Shown here piece by piece: positions 1-9,165 of a stretch of 64,000 bases of DNA. How positions within the stretch are numbered: position 1 is the first letter of the stretch; every line of letters starts with the position of its first letter. The position numbers and the translations under genes were made by a program. The stretch comes from Actinobacteria bacterium OV320 (GTDB taxonomy: Bacteria; Actinomycetota; Actinomycetes; Streptomycetales; Streptomycetaceae), in contig LJCX01000034.1 of the NCBI GenBank assembly GCA_001298545.1, positions 1 to 64,000 of the forward strand. Reading direction: 5' to 3'. The notes below the pieces were generated by a model. That model worked only from the letters and a program-made list of their open reading frames with translations, had not been told where the DNA came from and did no database searches.

Positions 1-1429
1 GCGATGCCTCGGCGAGCGACGAGAAGTACTCAGCCTTCGCAGCAGGCGGTGGCTGGATCGCGTGCAGAATGTCTACGGCCGCCTGCGCCGCAGTGACCGC
101 CTCGGCCGGCTGCGGGACGTCAGCCAACCACGAGGACAAAGACAGCAGACCCGCAGAGAGTTCCACCACGGATTCACCCGCAGAGACGCCAGCCGCCTGC
201 CGGTACACCTGCACCGCTTCACGAGCGGGCAGCCCCACCTCAGCGACGCGACCCCCCTGCATCAACCGCTGCACCACAGCATGCAACGCCTCCGCGAGCG
301 ACGAGAAGTACTCAGCCTTCGCAGCAGGCGGTGGCTGGATCGCGTGCAGAATGTCTACGGCCGCCTGCGCCGCAGTGACCGCCTCGGCCGGCTGCGGGAC
401 GTCAGCCAACCACGAGGACAAAGACAGCAGACCCGCAGAGAGTTCCACCACGGATTCACCCGCAGAGACGCCAGCCGCCTGCCGGTACACCTGCACCGCT
501 TCACGAGCGGGCAGCCCCACCTCAGCAACGCGACCCCCCTGCATCAACCGCTGCACCACAGCATGCAACGCCTCCGCGAGCAACCTCAGGTACTCGGCCT
601 TCGCACTAGGTGGCGGATCGAACCCATGCAGGACATCCACTGCCGCCTGCGCCGCAGCGACCGCCTCCGCCACCAGCGGGACGTCAGCCAACCGAGCGGA
701 CGAAGCCAAGTGTGACCGCGCCAAGGACATGGCGTCGGGAACGACATGCCAGTCATAAAAGATGTCGTAATCGGCGTCATGCTGTTGCACTTTGATTGCC
801 TGCTCGACTCCGACACCAGGTTGCTCCCCGATGAGCGAGAGATTCTCAACTGTGAGGGTGATCGGAATCGGCATGAAGACGTCATCGCTCAGACCTTCGT
901 CGATGAGGCTGACAACTTCGTCGTAAGCAACAGCAGCAAGAGCCCCCGCAGCAGCCCCTACGAGAGTTCCAATTCCTGGTATCGCTGAGCCTACCGACGC
1001 GCCTACGGCTGCCCCTGCTTCGACAGCGGTAGCCACGACAGCTGCCTTGATCTCAGCGCCAACCTGCTCGTGGAGATCGTTGAATGCCTCTTCGAGATCG
1101 CCATTGTCGTGTTCCACGATGAAGAGTGTCACGGTGTACGTTCGTGGAAAGTCACCGGCCTGCTTGAGATTGAAGTCGATCAGTACGTAAGGATCGTTCC
1201 GCCAGGGGCCTCGCATGTCGTCATCGGACACATCGCCGATCCGCGGGGCGTCTATGAGATCCACAACAGGCTTCTTGTCCGGACCGACTCTCACAGATGA
1301 CGAGTCGAGTCCAGTTGCAGACATCCACACTGCATCGTTCGCACCTTGGAGAAAGGAATCAGTCGAATCATTCTCGTTGAAGTATCGCAGTCGGAACTGT
1401 AGGCGTGAGGGAATGATGCTGTCGTTCAT
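1..1429 (-). CDS. TPR-like repeat protein with Gly/Ala-rich hydrophobic segment, 3' end off the left edge
   Basis: This minus-strand reading frame opens at ATG 1429 (MNDSIIPSRLQFRLRYF) and stays open to base 1, so at least 476 residues are present and the C-terminus is missing. Residues 1 to about 135 form an unrecognised, probably beta-rich domain. Residues about 136-175 are a Gly/Ala-rich hydrophobic stretch (AAVGASVGSAIPGIGTLVGA) that looks like a glycine zipper or membrane-inserting segment. From about residue 231 there are alpha-helical units of 94 residues, each apparently two TPR-like hairpins (LADVPQPAEAVTAAQAAVDI, then LAEALHAVVQRLMQ). Two units are almost identical and the first, partial one has diverged. 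The start is preceded by a weak GGATGG ribosome site. The nearest neighbour is a dead IS element, so there is no operon context. The protein could be a membrane-associated scaffold or effector; the function is unknown. The long plus-strand Cys-rich frames over the repeats are shadows of this gene. Confidence 0.75.
   Translation of the reverse strand, partial: MNDSIIPSRLQFRLRYFNENDSTDSFLQGANDAVWMSATGLDSSSVRVGPDKKPVVDLIDAPRIGDVSDDDMRGPWRNDPYVLIDFNLKQAGDFPRTYTVTLFIVEHDNGDLEEAFNDLHEQVGAEIKAAVVATAVEAGAAVGASVGSAIPGIGTLVGAAAGALAAVAYDEVVSLIDEGLSDDVFMPIPITLTVENLSLIGEQPGVGVEQAIKVQQHDADYDIFYDWHVVPDAMSLARSHLASSARLADVPLVAEAVAAAQAAVDVLHGFDPPPSAKAEYLRLLAEALHAVVQRLMQGGRVAEVGLPAREAVQVYRQAAGVSAGESVVELSAGLLSLSSWLADVPQPAEAVTAAQAAVDILHAIQPPPAAKAEYFSSLAEALHAVVQRLMQGGRVAEVGLPAREAVQVYRQAAGVSAGESVVELSAGLLSLSSWLADVPQPAEAVTAAQAAVDILHAIQPPPAAKAEYFSSLAEAS
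15..730 (-). repeat. 282-bp in-frame tandem repeat, two near-identical copies plus a diverged copy
   Basis: The same sequence recurs at an exact 282-base period: GAGAAGTACT starts at 21 and 303, and the equivalent position in the third copy is 585. The copies at about 15-296 and 297-578 differ by about one base (CAGCGACGCG near 241 against CAGCAACGCG near 523). The copy from 579 to about 730 has diverged. The period is 94 codons, so expansion or contraction keeps the reading frame of the repeat protein. Confidence 0.9.
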
Positions 1430-1633
1430 AGATGTTCCATCCGTGCACTGGTGGAGGTGCTTCCCCATGGCAAGCGGGGCTTCCCTTCCCTCCTCCGGGC
1501 CTGCCGCAGCTGCACCATTCAGGCGATGCAAAGAAGGTGCCGTACCAGAAGAAGGGTGACACCACGAATACCCAGAGGGCGTGCTAAACCTCATACCGAA
1601 GGTACTCCCAGAAATGCTGGTGCGCGACTCGCA

Positions 1634-2532
1634 GAGCTCGTAACACGATCATGAGGTTGCCTTCTTGAGGCGTCGCCAGCAGATGAGGCTGCAGGCCAGG
1701 GAGACGAAGGCGTCGTGGAGTTCGGTGCGGCGTTCCCATCGGACGGCGAGGCGTTTGAAGTGGTGGAGCAGGGCGAAGCTCTGCTCGACGACGTAGCGGA
1801 GTTTGCCCATGTCTTTGATGTTCGGGGCGCCCTTGCGGAAGATGACGGGCAGGATCCGGCGCTTGCGGAGTTCGTCGCGGTGCGGGTTGGAGTCGTAGCC
1901 CTTGTCGCCGCAGGGCTTCGAGACGCCTGCGAGGACGGCCGGGGCGGCTGGCGACGGGCGGGATGCCGTCGACCAAGGCGACGGTCTAGGTGACGTCGTT
2001 GACGTTGGCCGCGGTGGTAATGACCTTGAGCGGGGTGCCGCGTCCGTCGCACATCAGGTAGTGCTTGCTGCCCGTCTTGCGCGCCGGCCGACCGGCGACG
2101 GACTGGTGTCGGCATCCCCTTTTTCGCGCGGATGTGAGAACCATCCACACACGCCCTGGACCAGTCGAGTTCGCCGGCCGCGTTCAATTCGGCCAACAGG
2201 ATGCAGTGCAGCTGGTCGAAGACGCCGGCCCTGCTGCCACCCCTCCAGGCGACGCCAGCACGTCTGCCCGGAGCCGAACCCCAGCTTTAGCGGCAGCAGT
2301 TGCCAGACAATGCCGTTGTAGAGGACGTACAGGATGCCCTGCAGGCAGAGCCGGTCCGTCACCGGCCGCGGCCCTGGCGACCCCTCGGGCCAGGGCGGCA
2401 GCAACGGTTCGATCAGCGCCCACAAGTCGTCATCCACGATCCACGGCCGAGTACTCACACCCTCACAAACGGCCTAATCGTCAGACCAGTCACGCCAACC
2501 AGGGCACCTCAACAAGATCGTGTTACGAGCTC
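1634..2532 (-). mobile_element. Decayed IS5-family insertion sequence (IS427-like), about 0.9 kb
   Basis: The element is bounded by 17-bp perfect terminal inverted repeats: GAGCTCGTAACACGATC at 1634-1650 and its reverse complement at 2516-2532. Between them lies a degenerate IS5-type transposase on the minus strand. A length near 900 bp and a transposase spread over two frames fit the IS427 group. A target duplication is not obvious. The element lies immediately downstream of the last recognisable tail gene, so it may mark a deletion of the prophage's distal end. Confidence 0.85.
1649..2458 (-). pseudogene. IS5-family transposase, frameshifted and with a nonsense codon
   Basis: The protein can be read only by changing frame several times. 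It opens at 2458 (MSTRPWIVDDDLWALIEPLL), moves to a second frame (AELNAAGELDWSRACVDGSH), then to a third (KTGSKHYLMCDGRGTPLKVI). That frame has an in-frame TAG after VNDVT, shifts again near LEALR, and ends as GYDSNPHRDELRKRR...LICWRRLKKATS with a stop at 1649. The family normally needs one programmed shift. The extra shifts and the TAG show that the copy is dead. DDE-region landmarks (DGSH, GYDSN, the FALLHHFKRLAVRWERR region) are still recognisable. Confidence 0.85.
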
Positions 2533-2705
2533 GTAGGGACCACTTAGCATTCGATGTCGGTGTTGAGGCACCGACACGGATCTCGCCGTCCGGCTCGAGG
2601 GGCCGGGGCCCTGGCGCCGACCAGGCCTCTCCGGATGGTTTGTTGGCCAGCTTCGGGGATGGTCACGCTGCTGGCGCAGAGCTCGCTGCTGGCTGATTCA
2701 TTGTG

Positions 2706-3635
2706 TCAGAGGACGCCTTCGGTGAATTCGACGTCGGCGATGATCGAGGTGGAGCTGTCGACCCCCAGGTCACCTGTCTCTGACTTGGACATGTAGGTCT
2801 GCAGCGAGAGAGTCTGGGTGGTGCCGCGCTGCGCCGCGCTGATGGTGATGTTGTCCGCCACGACGATGGTCTGCCGACGGGTGGCTGAACCCTGGTCATC
2901 GTCGATGGCTGTGTTGTCTCCGAGGTCAGCGCCCAACTTCGTCTGCATGGAGGCGAACACGTCAGCCCGTGCCATACGAAGTCCGGCAATGGTGATGACG
3001 GCCTTGGCAGACACGGCCCAGGCAGGGATGGGGACCGCCCAACTGGCCGAAGTGGGCCAGGAATGCCATTTGTTGTCCTGGTACTTCAGCTCGCTCAGCG
3101 TTGACGGGAAGGCCGTGTATAGCCGTCGGTCGCGCCGCGGGTTCGCGATCTGCCGCAGGTCCACAACCATCGCGTTGGTGACCGTGGCCGTGTTCGCCGG
3201 AAGATTCAGTCGGGCCAATGGGATGGCCGTCATTCCGGGCGGCACCGTCCGTGTCGTGGCGGACACCCCGGACACGACGTGGAAGTAGCCGATCTCGTCG
3301 GCGGCCGGATCCCGGTTTCCTTCGTAGTCCGAGTCCTCGACTCGCAAGCAGATCAGGTCCGATCGAGCCGAGGATCCCGTCGGGGCGATTGGCACGATGG
3401 CATCGCCCACGTTGTACTGGGTGTAGGAGCCCTGGCCCCAGGCCGCTCCCCCCACCACAGCCGAGCCATCGCCGACACGAACTCCGGCGCCGGGGGTGGC
3501 CCACTCCCTGACCTTCAGGTCATTTCCTTCGGTCACGCCCGAATTCCCGCGAGCGAGGTCGCGGATCATCATCCGGAAGGCGCGGGCCGGGTGGGTGCCA
3601 CCATGAGTCAGCATGGGCGGCTGGATCAGTGCCAT
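2706..3635 (-). CDS. Phage minor tail / baseplate-type protein
   Basis: A 309-residue protein starting MALIQPPMLTHGGTHPARAF and transcribed with the tail genes, 15 bases after the distal tail protein. The N-terminal half (residues about 1-180) has the Gly/Asp-rich, beta-strand character of structural tail-tip proteins, including GVRVGDGSAVVGGAAWGQGS followed by ADEIGYFHVV. Such genes after the Dit-like protein in actinophages usually encode minor tail or baseplate components. GGAGAG lies about 12 bases before ATG 3635. It is the last phage gene before the IS, and no receptor-binding protein, holin or endolysin follows. The exact role is inferred from position. Confidence 0.6.
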   Translation of the reverse strand: MALIQPPMLTHGGTHPARAFRMMIRDLARGNSGVTEGNDLKVREWATPGAGVRVGDGSAVVGGAAWGQGSYTQYNVGDAIVPIAPTGSSARSDLICLRVEDSDYEGNRDPAADEIGYFHVVSGVSATTRTVPPGMTAIPLARLNLPANTATVTNAMVVDLRQIANPRRDRRLYTAFPSTLSELKYQDNKWHSWPTSASWAVPIPAWAVSAKAVITIAGLRMARADVFASMQTKLGADLGDNTAIDDDQGSATRRQTIVVADNITISAAQRGTTQTLSLQTYMSKSETGDLGVDSSTSIIADVEFTEGVL

Positions 3636-3650
3636 CTGGTAGTGCTCTCC

Positions 3651-4553
3651 TTACAGGGCGGTGTAGGCGTCGCGCCAAGACACCTTGAGGCGGGTGGAGT
3701 TGGTGTAGTCCGCTCCGGTCCACCGGATTTCGCTGGTCCGACGGGGCGGGATCTGAAAGAGGTCCAACCGGGATGCGGCAGACAGGGCATACGCGGCGTT
3801 GCCGCCGTTGTGCAGCACCCAGCGCGTTCCGGGACGGGTGTCGATCTGAAGGATGTCGCTCTCCCCCAGAGCCAGCGCGAGGTCGAGAACACGGCCCGTC
3901 TCCGTGATCCAGATGCGGGGATTCACCACCGGGCCACAGATCGTCAAGGAGGGCCAGGCAGCCAAGTCACCGAAGTTGGTGACCCAGCCGGGCCGCTCCT
4001 GAGGATTGGCCACGCCGGTCGTAATCGGTGCGGTTACCGGAGCGGTGAAGCCCTCCTCCTCGAAGTCGCGGGCGAGGGGTAGCGTGGTCTGCTGCTCGGT
4101 GTCGTCGTGCCACTCGGGGGTGGTGGCAGTGAAGTCCAGAGTGATCGGGATCCAGCCGTGGATGGCCTGCGCCATGGACACGGCCTCGACTCGGCGGACC
4201 CTGCCGTAGAGCCGCTTTGGGTTGGTACGGCCCGGCCACCACAGCCGCAGGGTCTGCACGGCGCCCGCGCTCTTCCGGGTCGCCGGGTCGGCTGCGGCCT
4301 GGTCGAGTGCGGCGAGCGCGTCGACGGCGGCGTGCGGGTCACCCGGTGTCCGGATGCCGGCCTCAATCGTCACCGTGCGAGGGCTGTAGTAGTCCACGCC
4401 GGGGAACGAGCCGTCGTCCGTCGGCAACTCGACGTCTTGAGCCCGGACTTCTGGTGCCCCAAGACCAGTGATGTTGCTGACCGGGTACGGAGTACCGGGG
4501 CCCATGAGGACGCCCGCGAAGTCGATCTGCCACTCCTGATTGATGACCGCCAT
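3651..4553 (-). CDS. Siphovirus distal tail (Dit-like) protein
   Basis: A 300-residue protein beginning MAVINQEWQIDFAGVLMGPG. Its layout matches the phage tail family that follows the tape measure gene: an N-terminal ring-like region with GTPYPVSNITGLGAPEVRAQ and a 'DDGSFPGVDYY' segment, then a C-terminal beta domain with NPRIWITETGRVLDLALALG and DTRPGTRWVLHNGG. Dit proteins form a hexameric ring at the tail tip that joins the tail tube to the baseplate. Its ATG overlaps the TGA of the tape measure gene by one base (TGATG), which implies translational coupling. The family call rests on pattern and position, not on alignment. Confidence 0.75.
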   Translation of the reverse strand: MAVINQEWQIDFAGVLMGPGTPYPVSNITGLGAPEVRAQDVELPTDDGSFPGVDYYSPRTVTIEAGIRTPGDPHAAVDALAALDQAAADPATRKSAGAVQTLRLWWPGRTNPKRLYGRVRRVEAVSMAQAIHGWIPITLDFTATTPEWHDDTEQQTTLPLARDFEEEGFTAPVTAPITTGVANPQERPGWVTNFGDLAAWPSLTICGPVVNPRIWITETGRVLDLALALGESDILQIDTRPGTRWVLHNGGNAAYALSAASRLDLFQIPPRRTSEIRWTGADYTNSTRLKVSWRDAYTAL

Positions 4554-7500
4554 CAGATACGGCCTCCTCGCTGAGCGTTCCGCAGCCGCCGCATGATCTC
4601 CGTGCCGACCCGGTCCGCTGCCTTGGCATCGGCACCACCGTTGACAGTCACGGGCATGGATCCGACGAGGGCAGCGGGCCGCTCGTCACGGACGACGACG
4701 ACCTGGACCGGAGCGGGCCGAGCGTCGACGAGCCGCATGGCTGGTGGGGCGGCACCGCTGGCCAGGCGCATCCCGAAGCGTGTGGCGACGTCGTGCAGGA
4801 CGGTGAGGGCGCTGCTGCGCTTCGCCGCGCCGAGCGGGATAAATGCCTCTCCGCCGGTGCTCGGTTCGGCGAACTTGATCAGGCCGCCGGAGGCGGCGTA
4901 GAGGCCGGGCGTGAGGATGCCGCCGTTGGCGTACGACAGTCCCTTGTTCGCACGGCTCAGGTCGGAGAAGAACTTGGCGCCCTTCGAGCCCAGTGCGCTC
5001 TTGAGCCGGGACAGGCCCAGGTTGGCGATCTCGATGATGTGGTCCTCATCGAGCCCGGTGGCGTCTGCCACCGCGTGCAACCCGGTCGTCTTGCTCTTGA
5101 TCGCGCCGATGATCGCGACCAGATCCGGCAGGTCGTCACTCGGCACGGTCTTATCGGCGCTGCGGGCGGCGTCGTTCGCCGCCTTCGCCTTCTTCTTGTC
5201 CTTCACGGCCTGGGCGGCGAGTTCGGCCGCGTCCTGGTCGCCCTGCTCGGCCAGGCGCTTGGCGAGGTCGCCGAAGCCGCCTGCCGCGAGCTTCGCCAAG
5301 TTCTTCTCGAAGCCGGTCTGGTCCTTCACCGCTTGGCGGAGCTGCCCGGTGTACTCGCCCAGGCTCGCCTTTGACGCGGCGGCCAGCTCCCGCAGGTCTT
5401 TCGCCATGGACCGCACGTAGCGCGAGCTGCCGGTCGCCATCTTGCGAGTGAGCGACACCCCTTCCTCGCCCATCTCTGCGAGGGCGTCTGCCACGTCCTG
5501 GCCAGCGCGGCGAGCCACCGTGTCGAGGTCGCGACGCCACCGCTTGGCGGTCGCCACCGAGGAATGGAGCTTCTTCGCGAACAGCGCGAGGCTGAAGTTG
5601 CCCTTCTTGTCCTGTGAATCGCTGGCGATTCCGGACAGGGAGTACAGCGACTGAGGCTGGTAGGTGAAGCCCGATAGGCCGCCGTCGGCGTGGTAGGTGA
5701 CTTCGCCGCCGAAGCGGCTGGCGACCTCCTCCAAGATCCGCTTCGATCGGGCCCGTTTCGCTCCGGCAAGCGGAATGTACGCCTCTCCTTGGGTTTCGGG
5801 TTCGGCCCACACGCGCCACGCGCCGGCGGGAGCGATCTGCGCCGTGTGTTCCTCACGGCGGGATCGGACCCCGCCGTCGGCGTAGAAGTCGATCAGTCCG
5901 CCGTTGGCCTGCTTCTTCGGAGCCTGGATTGAATCGGGTACGCCGTTGCCGTCCTTGTCCCACGAGGTTGGCTGCGGCTTGGCGAAGAACGGGATGGTGA
6001 TTGCAGCGGGTTTGTTGACGGTCACGGTGATGGTCTTGGTCCCGGGGATGCGCCCCACGGACGCGCCGATGCCGTCGAGCTGTGTTTGAACCGCTGCCAT
6101 GTCGCCGGAGAGAAGGGCACTGGTGAGAGCGGAGGCCGCCGCCGTTCCCTTCTGCTGGGCCACCGCGACGATGAGGCTGAGCATCCCGGACCACTCGGAG
6201 TTCGACTGGACGCCAGCCGCCTTGAATGCTCCTACGACACCGGTCAGATCGGGTGCCTTGATCGGCAGGTCTGCTCCGTACAAGGCGTTGAGCTGCGAGC
6301 GGATCTCTCCGATGTCTCCCTTGAGGAAGGACTGCGCCAGCGAAGTCGAGGCCTCCTTGCCGTACTTGGCCGACACGTCGGCCAAAAGGTTCATGCCCCG
6401 CTCGAGTTGCGCGGCGGCAGACGTGGGCAGCTTCTTCGCCGCTGTCTCCATGTCCGCCACGGTCATGTCCCGCATGACTCGGGCGAGCTTGCCGGGGTCG
6501 TTGGTGGCCGCCGCGTCAGCCCATGCCTCAGCCACCTTCTTCCCGTACTTCGCCGAGATGGCGGGCAACTGCTCCAGGCCGGCGCGGAAGGCTGGCGTCG
6601 AGCGGGCGGACGATTCCTGGATGATCGCTTCGAGTTCGTCGGCGACCTTGCCCTTGCCGTTCTGGAGCTGCTTGACCAGCTCGTCGAGGATCGGGGCGGA
6701 GTCGGGGCCGAGGTCGGAGAAGTGGTCGGCAAGATCGAGGTGTCCCGCGGCCGCCAGCTCGCCCAGGTTCTTCTGGAACTCGCGCTGCGCCTTGAGCTGC
6801 TTGCGCAGCTCGGTGACGTAGTCCGACAGGGAAGCCTTCGAGGCGTCGGCGGACCTGCCCGCTTTTCGGTTGGCCTCGGCGACCTTGTCCTGAGCGGCCT
6901 TCCACGCCTTCGCCGGGTCGACGATCGAGGCGAGAGCCTTGCTCATCGCCTCCATCTGGTCGGTGAACTGCGGGGCTCCGTTTTTGTCCGTCGGCAGCAA
7001 CTGCGTCAGGTCCCAGGCCCCGAGCATTTCGCGACGGTTGTTCTTGATCTTGTTGTTGACGATCGCCATGTTCGCGGCAAGCTGGCTTTCCTGCTTGACC
7101 GCGTTGCTCCAGATTCTGTGCTGCTTGTCCAAGACCTTCTTGGCTGCATCCCACTCCGGATCGGCCGCGTATGAGCCGATGTCCCAGGTCAGAGCCTTCT
7201 GAGTGTCCAGATCTTCCTTGAGCTTCTGGAGCTTCGCGCCGCCCGACGTGATCGCGTCGATGGCGGTCGCTACGTCGATCCCGGCGTCCTTGAGCTTCTT
7301 GACGTCGTCGCTGTTCGTGAGCTGTTCGGTGAGGGTGCGCAGCCCGGCTCCTTGCTCGCCCTCCTCCCTCTCCTTGCGCAGTGCGTCGACCAGTTCCTCG
7401 GTCGCGGCCTTGGCCTTCTGCTTGCTGGCCGAGTAGGCGGCGTACACGCCGATGCCGATCGTCATCAGCGCCGTCAGACCGGCCACCGCGATGCCGGCTC

Positions 7501-8830
7501 CACTGAGGACGGCGGGGAGGGCGGAGCCCCCGGCCCGCGCCGCGGCGAGTTCGGTCCGGAAGACAGTGAGCTGTGCACCGAACCGCAGGAAGGCCGCCTT
7601 GGCGAGGAGAGCCGCAGCCGACAAGGCCAGCACGACGCCCATGACCGACTTCACCGGGCCTGGCAGATCGTTGATCGCCCCGGCCAGCACGTTCAGGTAC
7701 TCCCCCACCCCTTGCAGGGCGGGCAGCAGCACGCGCGCCATGTCGATGCCGAGCGCCTGCGCCTGGTTCTGGAACAGACTCCACTGGCCCGCGGTGGTGT
7801 CCATCTGGATCGCATACGCCTTCTGCGTCGCGCCGGCGCGCTCGACCTCCTGGCTGATGCCCTGGTAGGTCGCGGCGTAGTTCTTTCCGTCGGCGGCCGA
7901 GAGGGCGAGGGCGGCGCGGACCGCTCGGATGTCGCGCAGGAGAGGAACCAACTGGTCTGCGCTGCCGCCGGTGGCGTTGCGCACTTTCTGCATGACGACG
8001 TACAGGCCGTCCTGCTGGAGGGCTGCGGCAGCCGACTCATACCCGAAGCCCTTGATCATGTTGGACAGCTCTTGGGTGGGCTTCATCATGCGCGTCAGCA
8101 GCATGTTCAGTGCCGTGACGCCTTCGGCGGCCGGGATGCCCGAGAGGGTGACCGCAGCGAGCGCCGAGCTGATGTCCTCGAACTTCACGCCCGCCGCAGC
8201 GGCCATCGGGACAACGTCACCGAGTTGCTGTGCCAGCTCGTCGAACGACACGACGCCGTAGTTGACGGTCTGGAACATGACGTCCATGACGTCGCTGGCC
8301 TGCGAGGCGTCCATCCCGTACGCCTTGAGGACGCCGAGCAGGGCGCGGGCGGACGTCTCGGTCGTCGTCAGGCCGGCGGCGGCACCGCGGGCAGCCACGC
8401 GCAGGATCGTCATGGCGTCAGCGCCGTCGAAGCCGGTCGAGACGACCTGGTACAGGCCCTCGGCAAGCTGGGCGGCGGACTGCGGGAGCTGAGTGCTCAG
8501 CTCAACGATCTGGTCCGTGAAGTGGCCGATGTTGGTGCTGTTGATCTCCTTCGAGATCGTCATGACGTTCGCCATGTGCTTCTCAAGCTCAATGGCGCTT
8601 CGAACGCCCATGACGAACGCGCCGCCGAGAGCGACGCCCATCACGGTGAATCCCGTGGTCATCGCACGGCGGGTCCGTTCCGACCGCGCCGCGAGCGCGT
8701 TGAGATCACCGTCGACGCGGCGGACCTGGCCACCGAACGCGGTGACCTGGCCCGCCGCCGTACGCAGACCTCCGACCAGACCGGTGACGCCAGCCTGAAC
8801 CTGGACGTAGAGGGTGTAGGCCCCAGCCAC
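4553..8830 (-). CDS. Phage tail tape measure protein (TP901 type)
   Basis: A 1425-residue protein and the longest gene of the tail module. Residues about 95-310 carry the TP901-type core (TQLPQSAAQLAEGLYQVVST, AAGLTTTETSARALLGVLKA). Hydrophobic segments near 57-77 (TVMGVALGGAFVMGV) and about 395-465 fit the membrane-spanning parts that enter the host envelope. The rest is alpha-helical and coiled. Two internal duplications are visible: a LxxYxxxLRxxxKxQxxFxxNL block occurs twice, and the GEAYIPL / GEAFIPL motif, followed by KR and a V(A)(S/T)RFG segment, also occurs twice. The protein sets tail length; at roughly 1.5 angstroms per residue the tail would be about 200 nm, somewhat less if the N-terminus is processed. 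It lies between the chaperone pair and the Dit gene, the standard siphovirus order. Confidence 0.95.
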   Translation of the reverse strand: MAGAYTLYVQVQAGVTGLVGGLRTAAGQVTAFGGQVRRVDGDLNALAARSERTRRAMTTGFTVMGVALGGAFVMGVRSAIELEKHMANVMTISKEINSTNIGHFTDQIVELSTQLPQSAAQLAEGLYQVVSTGFDGADAMTILRVAARGAAAGLTTTETSARALLGVLKAYGMDASQASDVMDVMFQTVNYGVVSFDELAQQLGDVVPMAAAAGVKFEDISSALAAVTLSGIPAAEGVTALNMLLTRMMKPTQELSNMIKGFGYESAAAALQQDGLYVVMQKVRNATGGSADQLVPLLRDIRAVRAALALSAADGKNYAATYQGISQEVERAGATQKAYAIQMDTTAGQWSLFQNQAQALGIDMARVLLPALQGVGEYLNVLAGAINDLPGPVKSVMGVVLALSAAALLAKAAFLRFGAQLTVFRTELAAARAGGSALPAVLSGAGIAVAGLTALMTIGIGVYAAYSASKQKAKAATEELVDALRKEREEGEQGAGLRTLTEQLTNSDDVKKLKDAGIDVATAIDAITSGGAKLQKLKEDLDTQKALTWDIGSYAADPEWDAAKKVLDKQHRIWSNAVKQESQLAANMAIVNNKIKNNRREMLGAWDLTQLLPTDKNGAPQFTDQMEAMSKALASIVDPAKAWKAAQDKVAEANRKAGRSADASKASLSDYVTELRKQLKAQREFQKNLGELAAAGHLDLADHFSDLGPDSAPILDELVKQLQNGKGKVADELEAIIQESSARSTPAFRAGLEQLPAISAKYGKKVAEAWADAAATNDPGKLARVMRDMTVADMETAAKKLPTSAAAQLERGMNLLADVSAKYGKEASTSLAQSFLKGDIGEIRSQLNALYGADLPIKAPDLTGVVGAFKAAGVQSNSEWSGMLSLIVAVAQQKGTAAASALTSALLSGDMAAVQTQLDGIGASVGRIPGTKTITVTVNKPAAITIPFFAKPQPTSWDKDGNGVPDSIQAPKKQANGGLIDFYADGGVRSRREEHTAQIAPAGAWRVWAEPETQGEAYIPLAGAKRARSKRILEEVASRFGGEVTYHADGGLSGFTYQPQSLYSLSGIASDSQDKKGNFSLALFAKKLHSSVATAKRWRRDLDTVARRAGQDVADALAEMGEEGVSLTRKMATGSSRYVRSMAKDLRELAAASKASLGEYTGQLRQAVKDQTGFEKNLAKLAAGGFGDLAKRLAEQGDQDAAELAAQAVKDKKKAKAANDAARSADKTVPSDDLPDLVAIIGAIKSKTTGLHAVADATGLDEDHIIEIANLGLSRLKSALGSKGAKFFSDLSRANKGLSYANGGILTPGLYAASGGLIKFAEPSTGGEAFIPLGAAKRSSALTVLHDVATRFGMRLASGAAPPAMRLVDARPAPVQVVVVRDERPAALVGSMPVTVNGGADAKAADRVGTEIMRRLRNAQRGGRI

Positions 8831-8833
8831 TGG

Positions 8834-9139
8834 CTACGCCTGCTTTCTGGGCCGAAGCCCGACCTTCACCCCACGCCCCTCCGGACCTTCCGGGACCTGT
8901 TCCTGCTCCATGGCGATCAGCTCGCAGCCAACGCACCGGTGTGTCTCACTGACGTATGCGAAGCGGTCGCCACCCGCCTGCTCGTCCCACTCCTCCGGCC
9001 TGGTCCCGCACGACTCGCACACCGTTCGCGAGAAGTTGAGGTAAGCGAGGGCCTTCGCACGGTCGAGCGCCGACCACCGCCCGTCTCCCGCCCCGGTGAA
9101 CTGCGAGTGCGGGATGCCGTACGAGGCGCAGACCTCCAT
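8834..9139 (-). CDS. Tail assembly chaperone, frameshift-extension (T) part
   Basis: This 101-residue frame (MEVCASYGIPHSQFTGAGDG) is probably made mainly as the C-terminal extension of the upstream chaperone by -1 frameshifting at 9172-9178; reading from the slip site enters it in frame as RLTSAPGFRAEMEVCASYGI. It carries two CxxC pairs (CESC near residue 41 and CVGC near residue 70), suggesting a small zinc-binding fold. It ends three bases before the tape measure start. In lambda-like and actinobacterial siphophages the G/GT-type fusion binds the tape measure protein and recruits tail tube subunits. Independent initiation at ATG 9139 cannot be excluded. Confidence 0.8.
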   Translation of the reverse strand: MEVCASYGIPHSQFTGAGDGRWSALDRAKALAYLNFSRTVCESCGTRPEEWDEQAGGDRFAYVSETHRCVGCELIAMEQEQVPEGPEGRGVKVGLRPRKQA

Positions 9140-9165
9140 CTCTGCGCGGAAGCCCGGGGCGGAGG

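Noticed and set aside
69..758. Long plus-strand Cys/Ala-rich frames over the left-edge repeats
   Set aside because: They are antisense to a minus-strand frame that is open from 1429 to base 1 and encodes a sensible TPR-like protein; the plus frames have no ribosome site.
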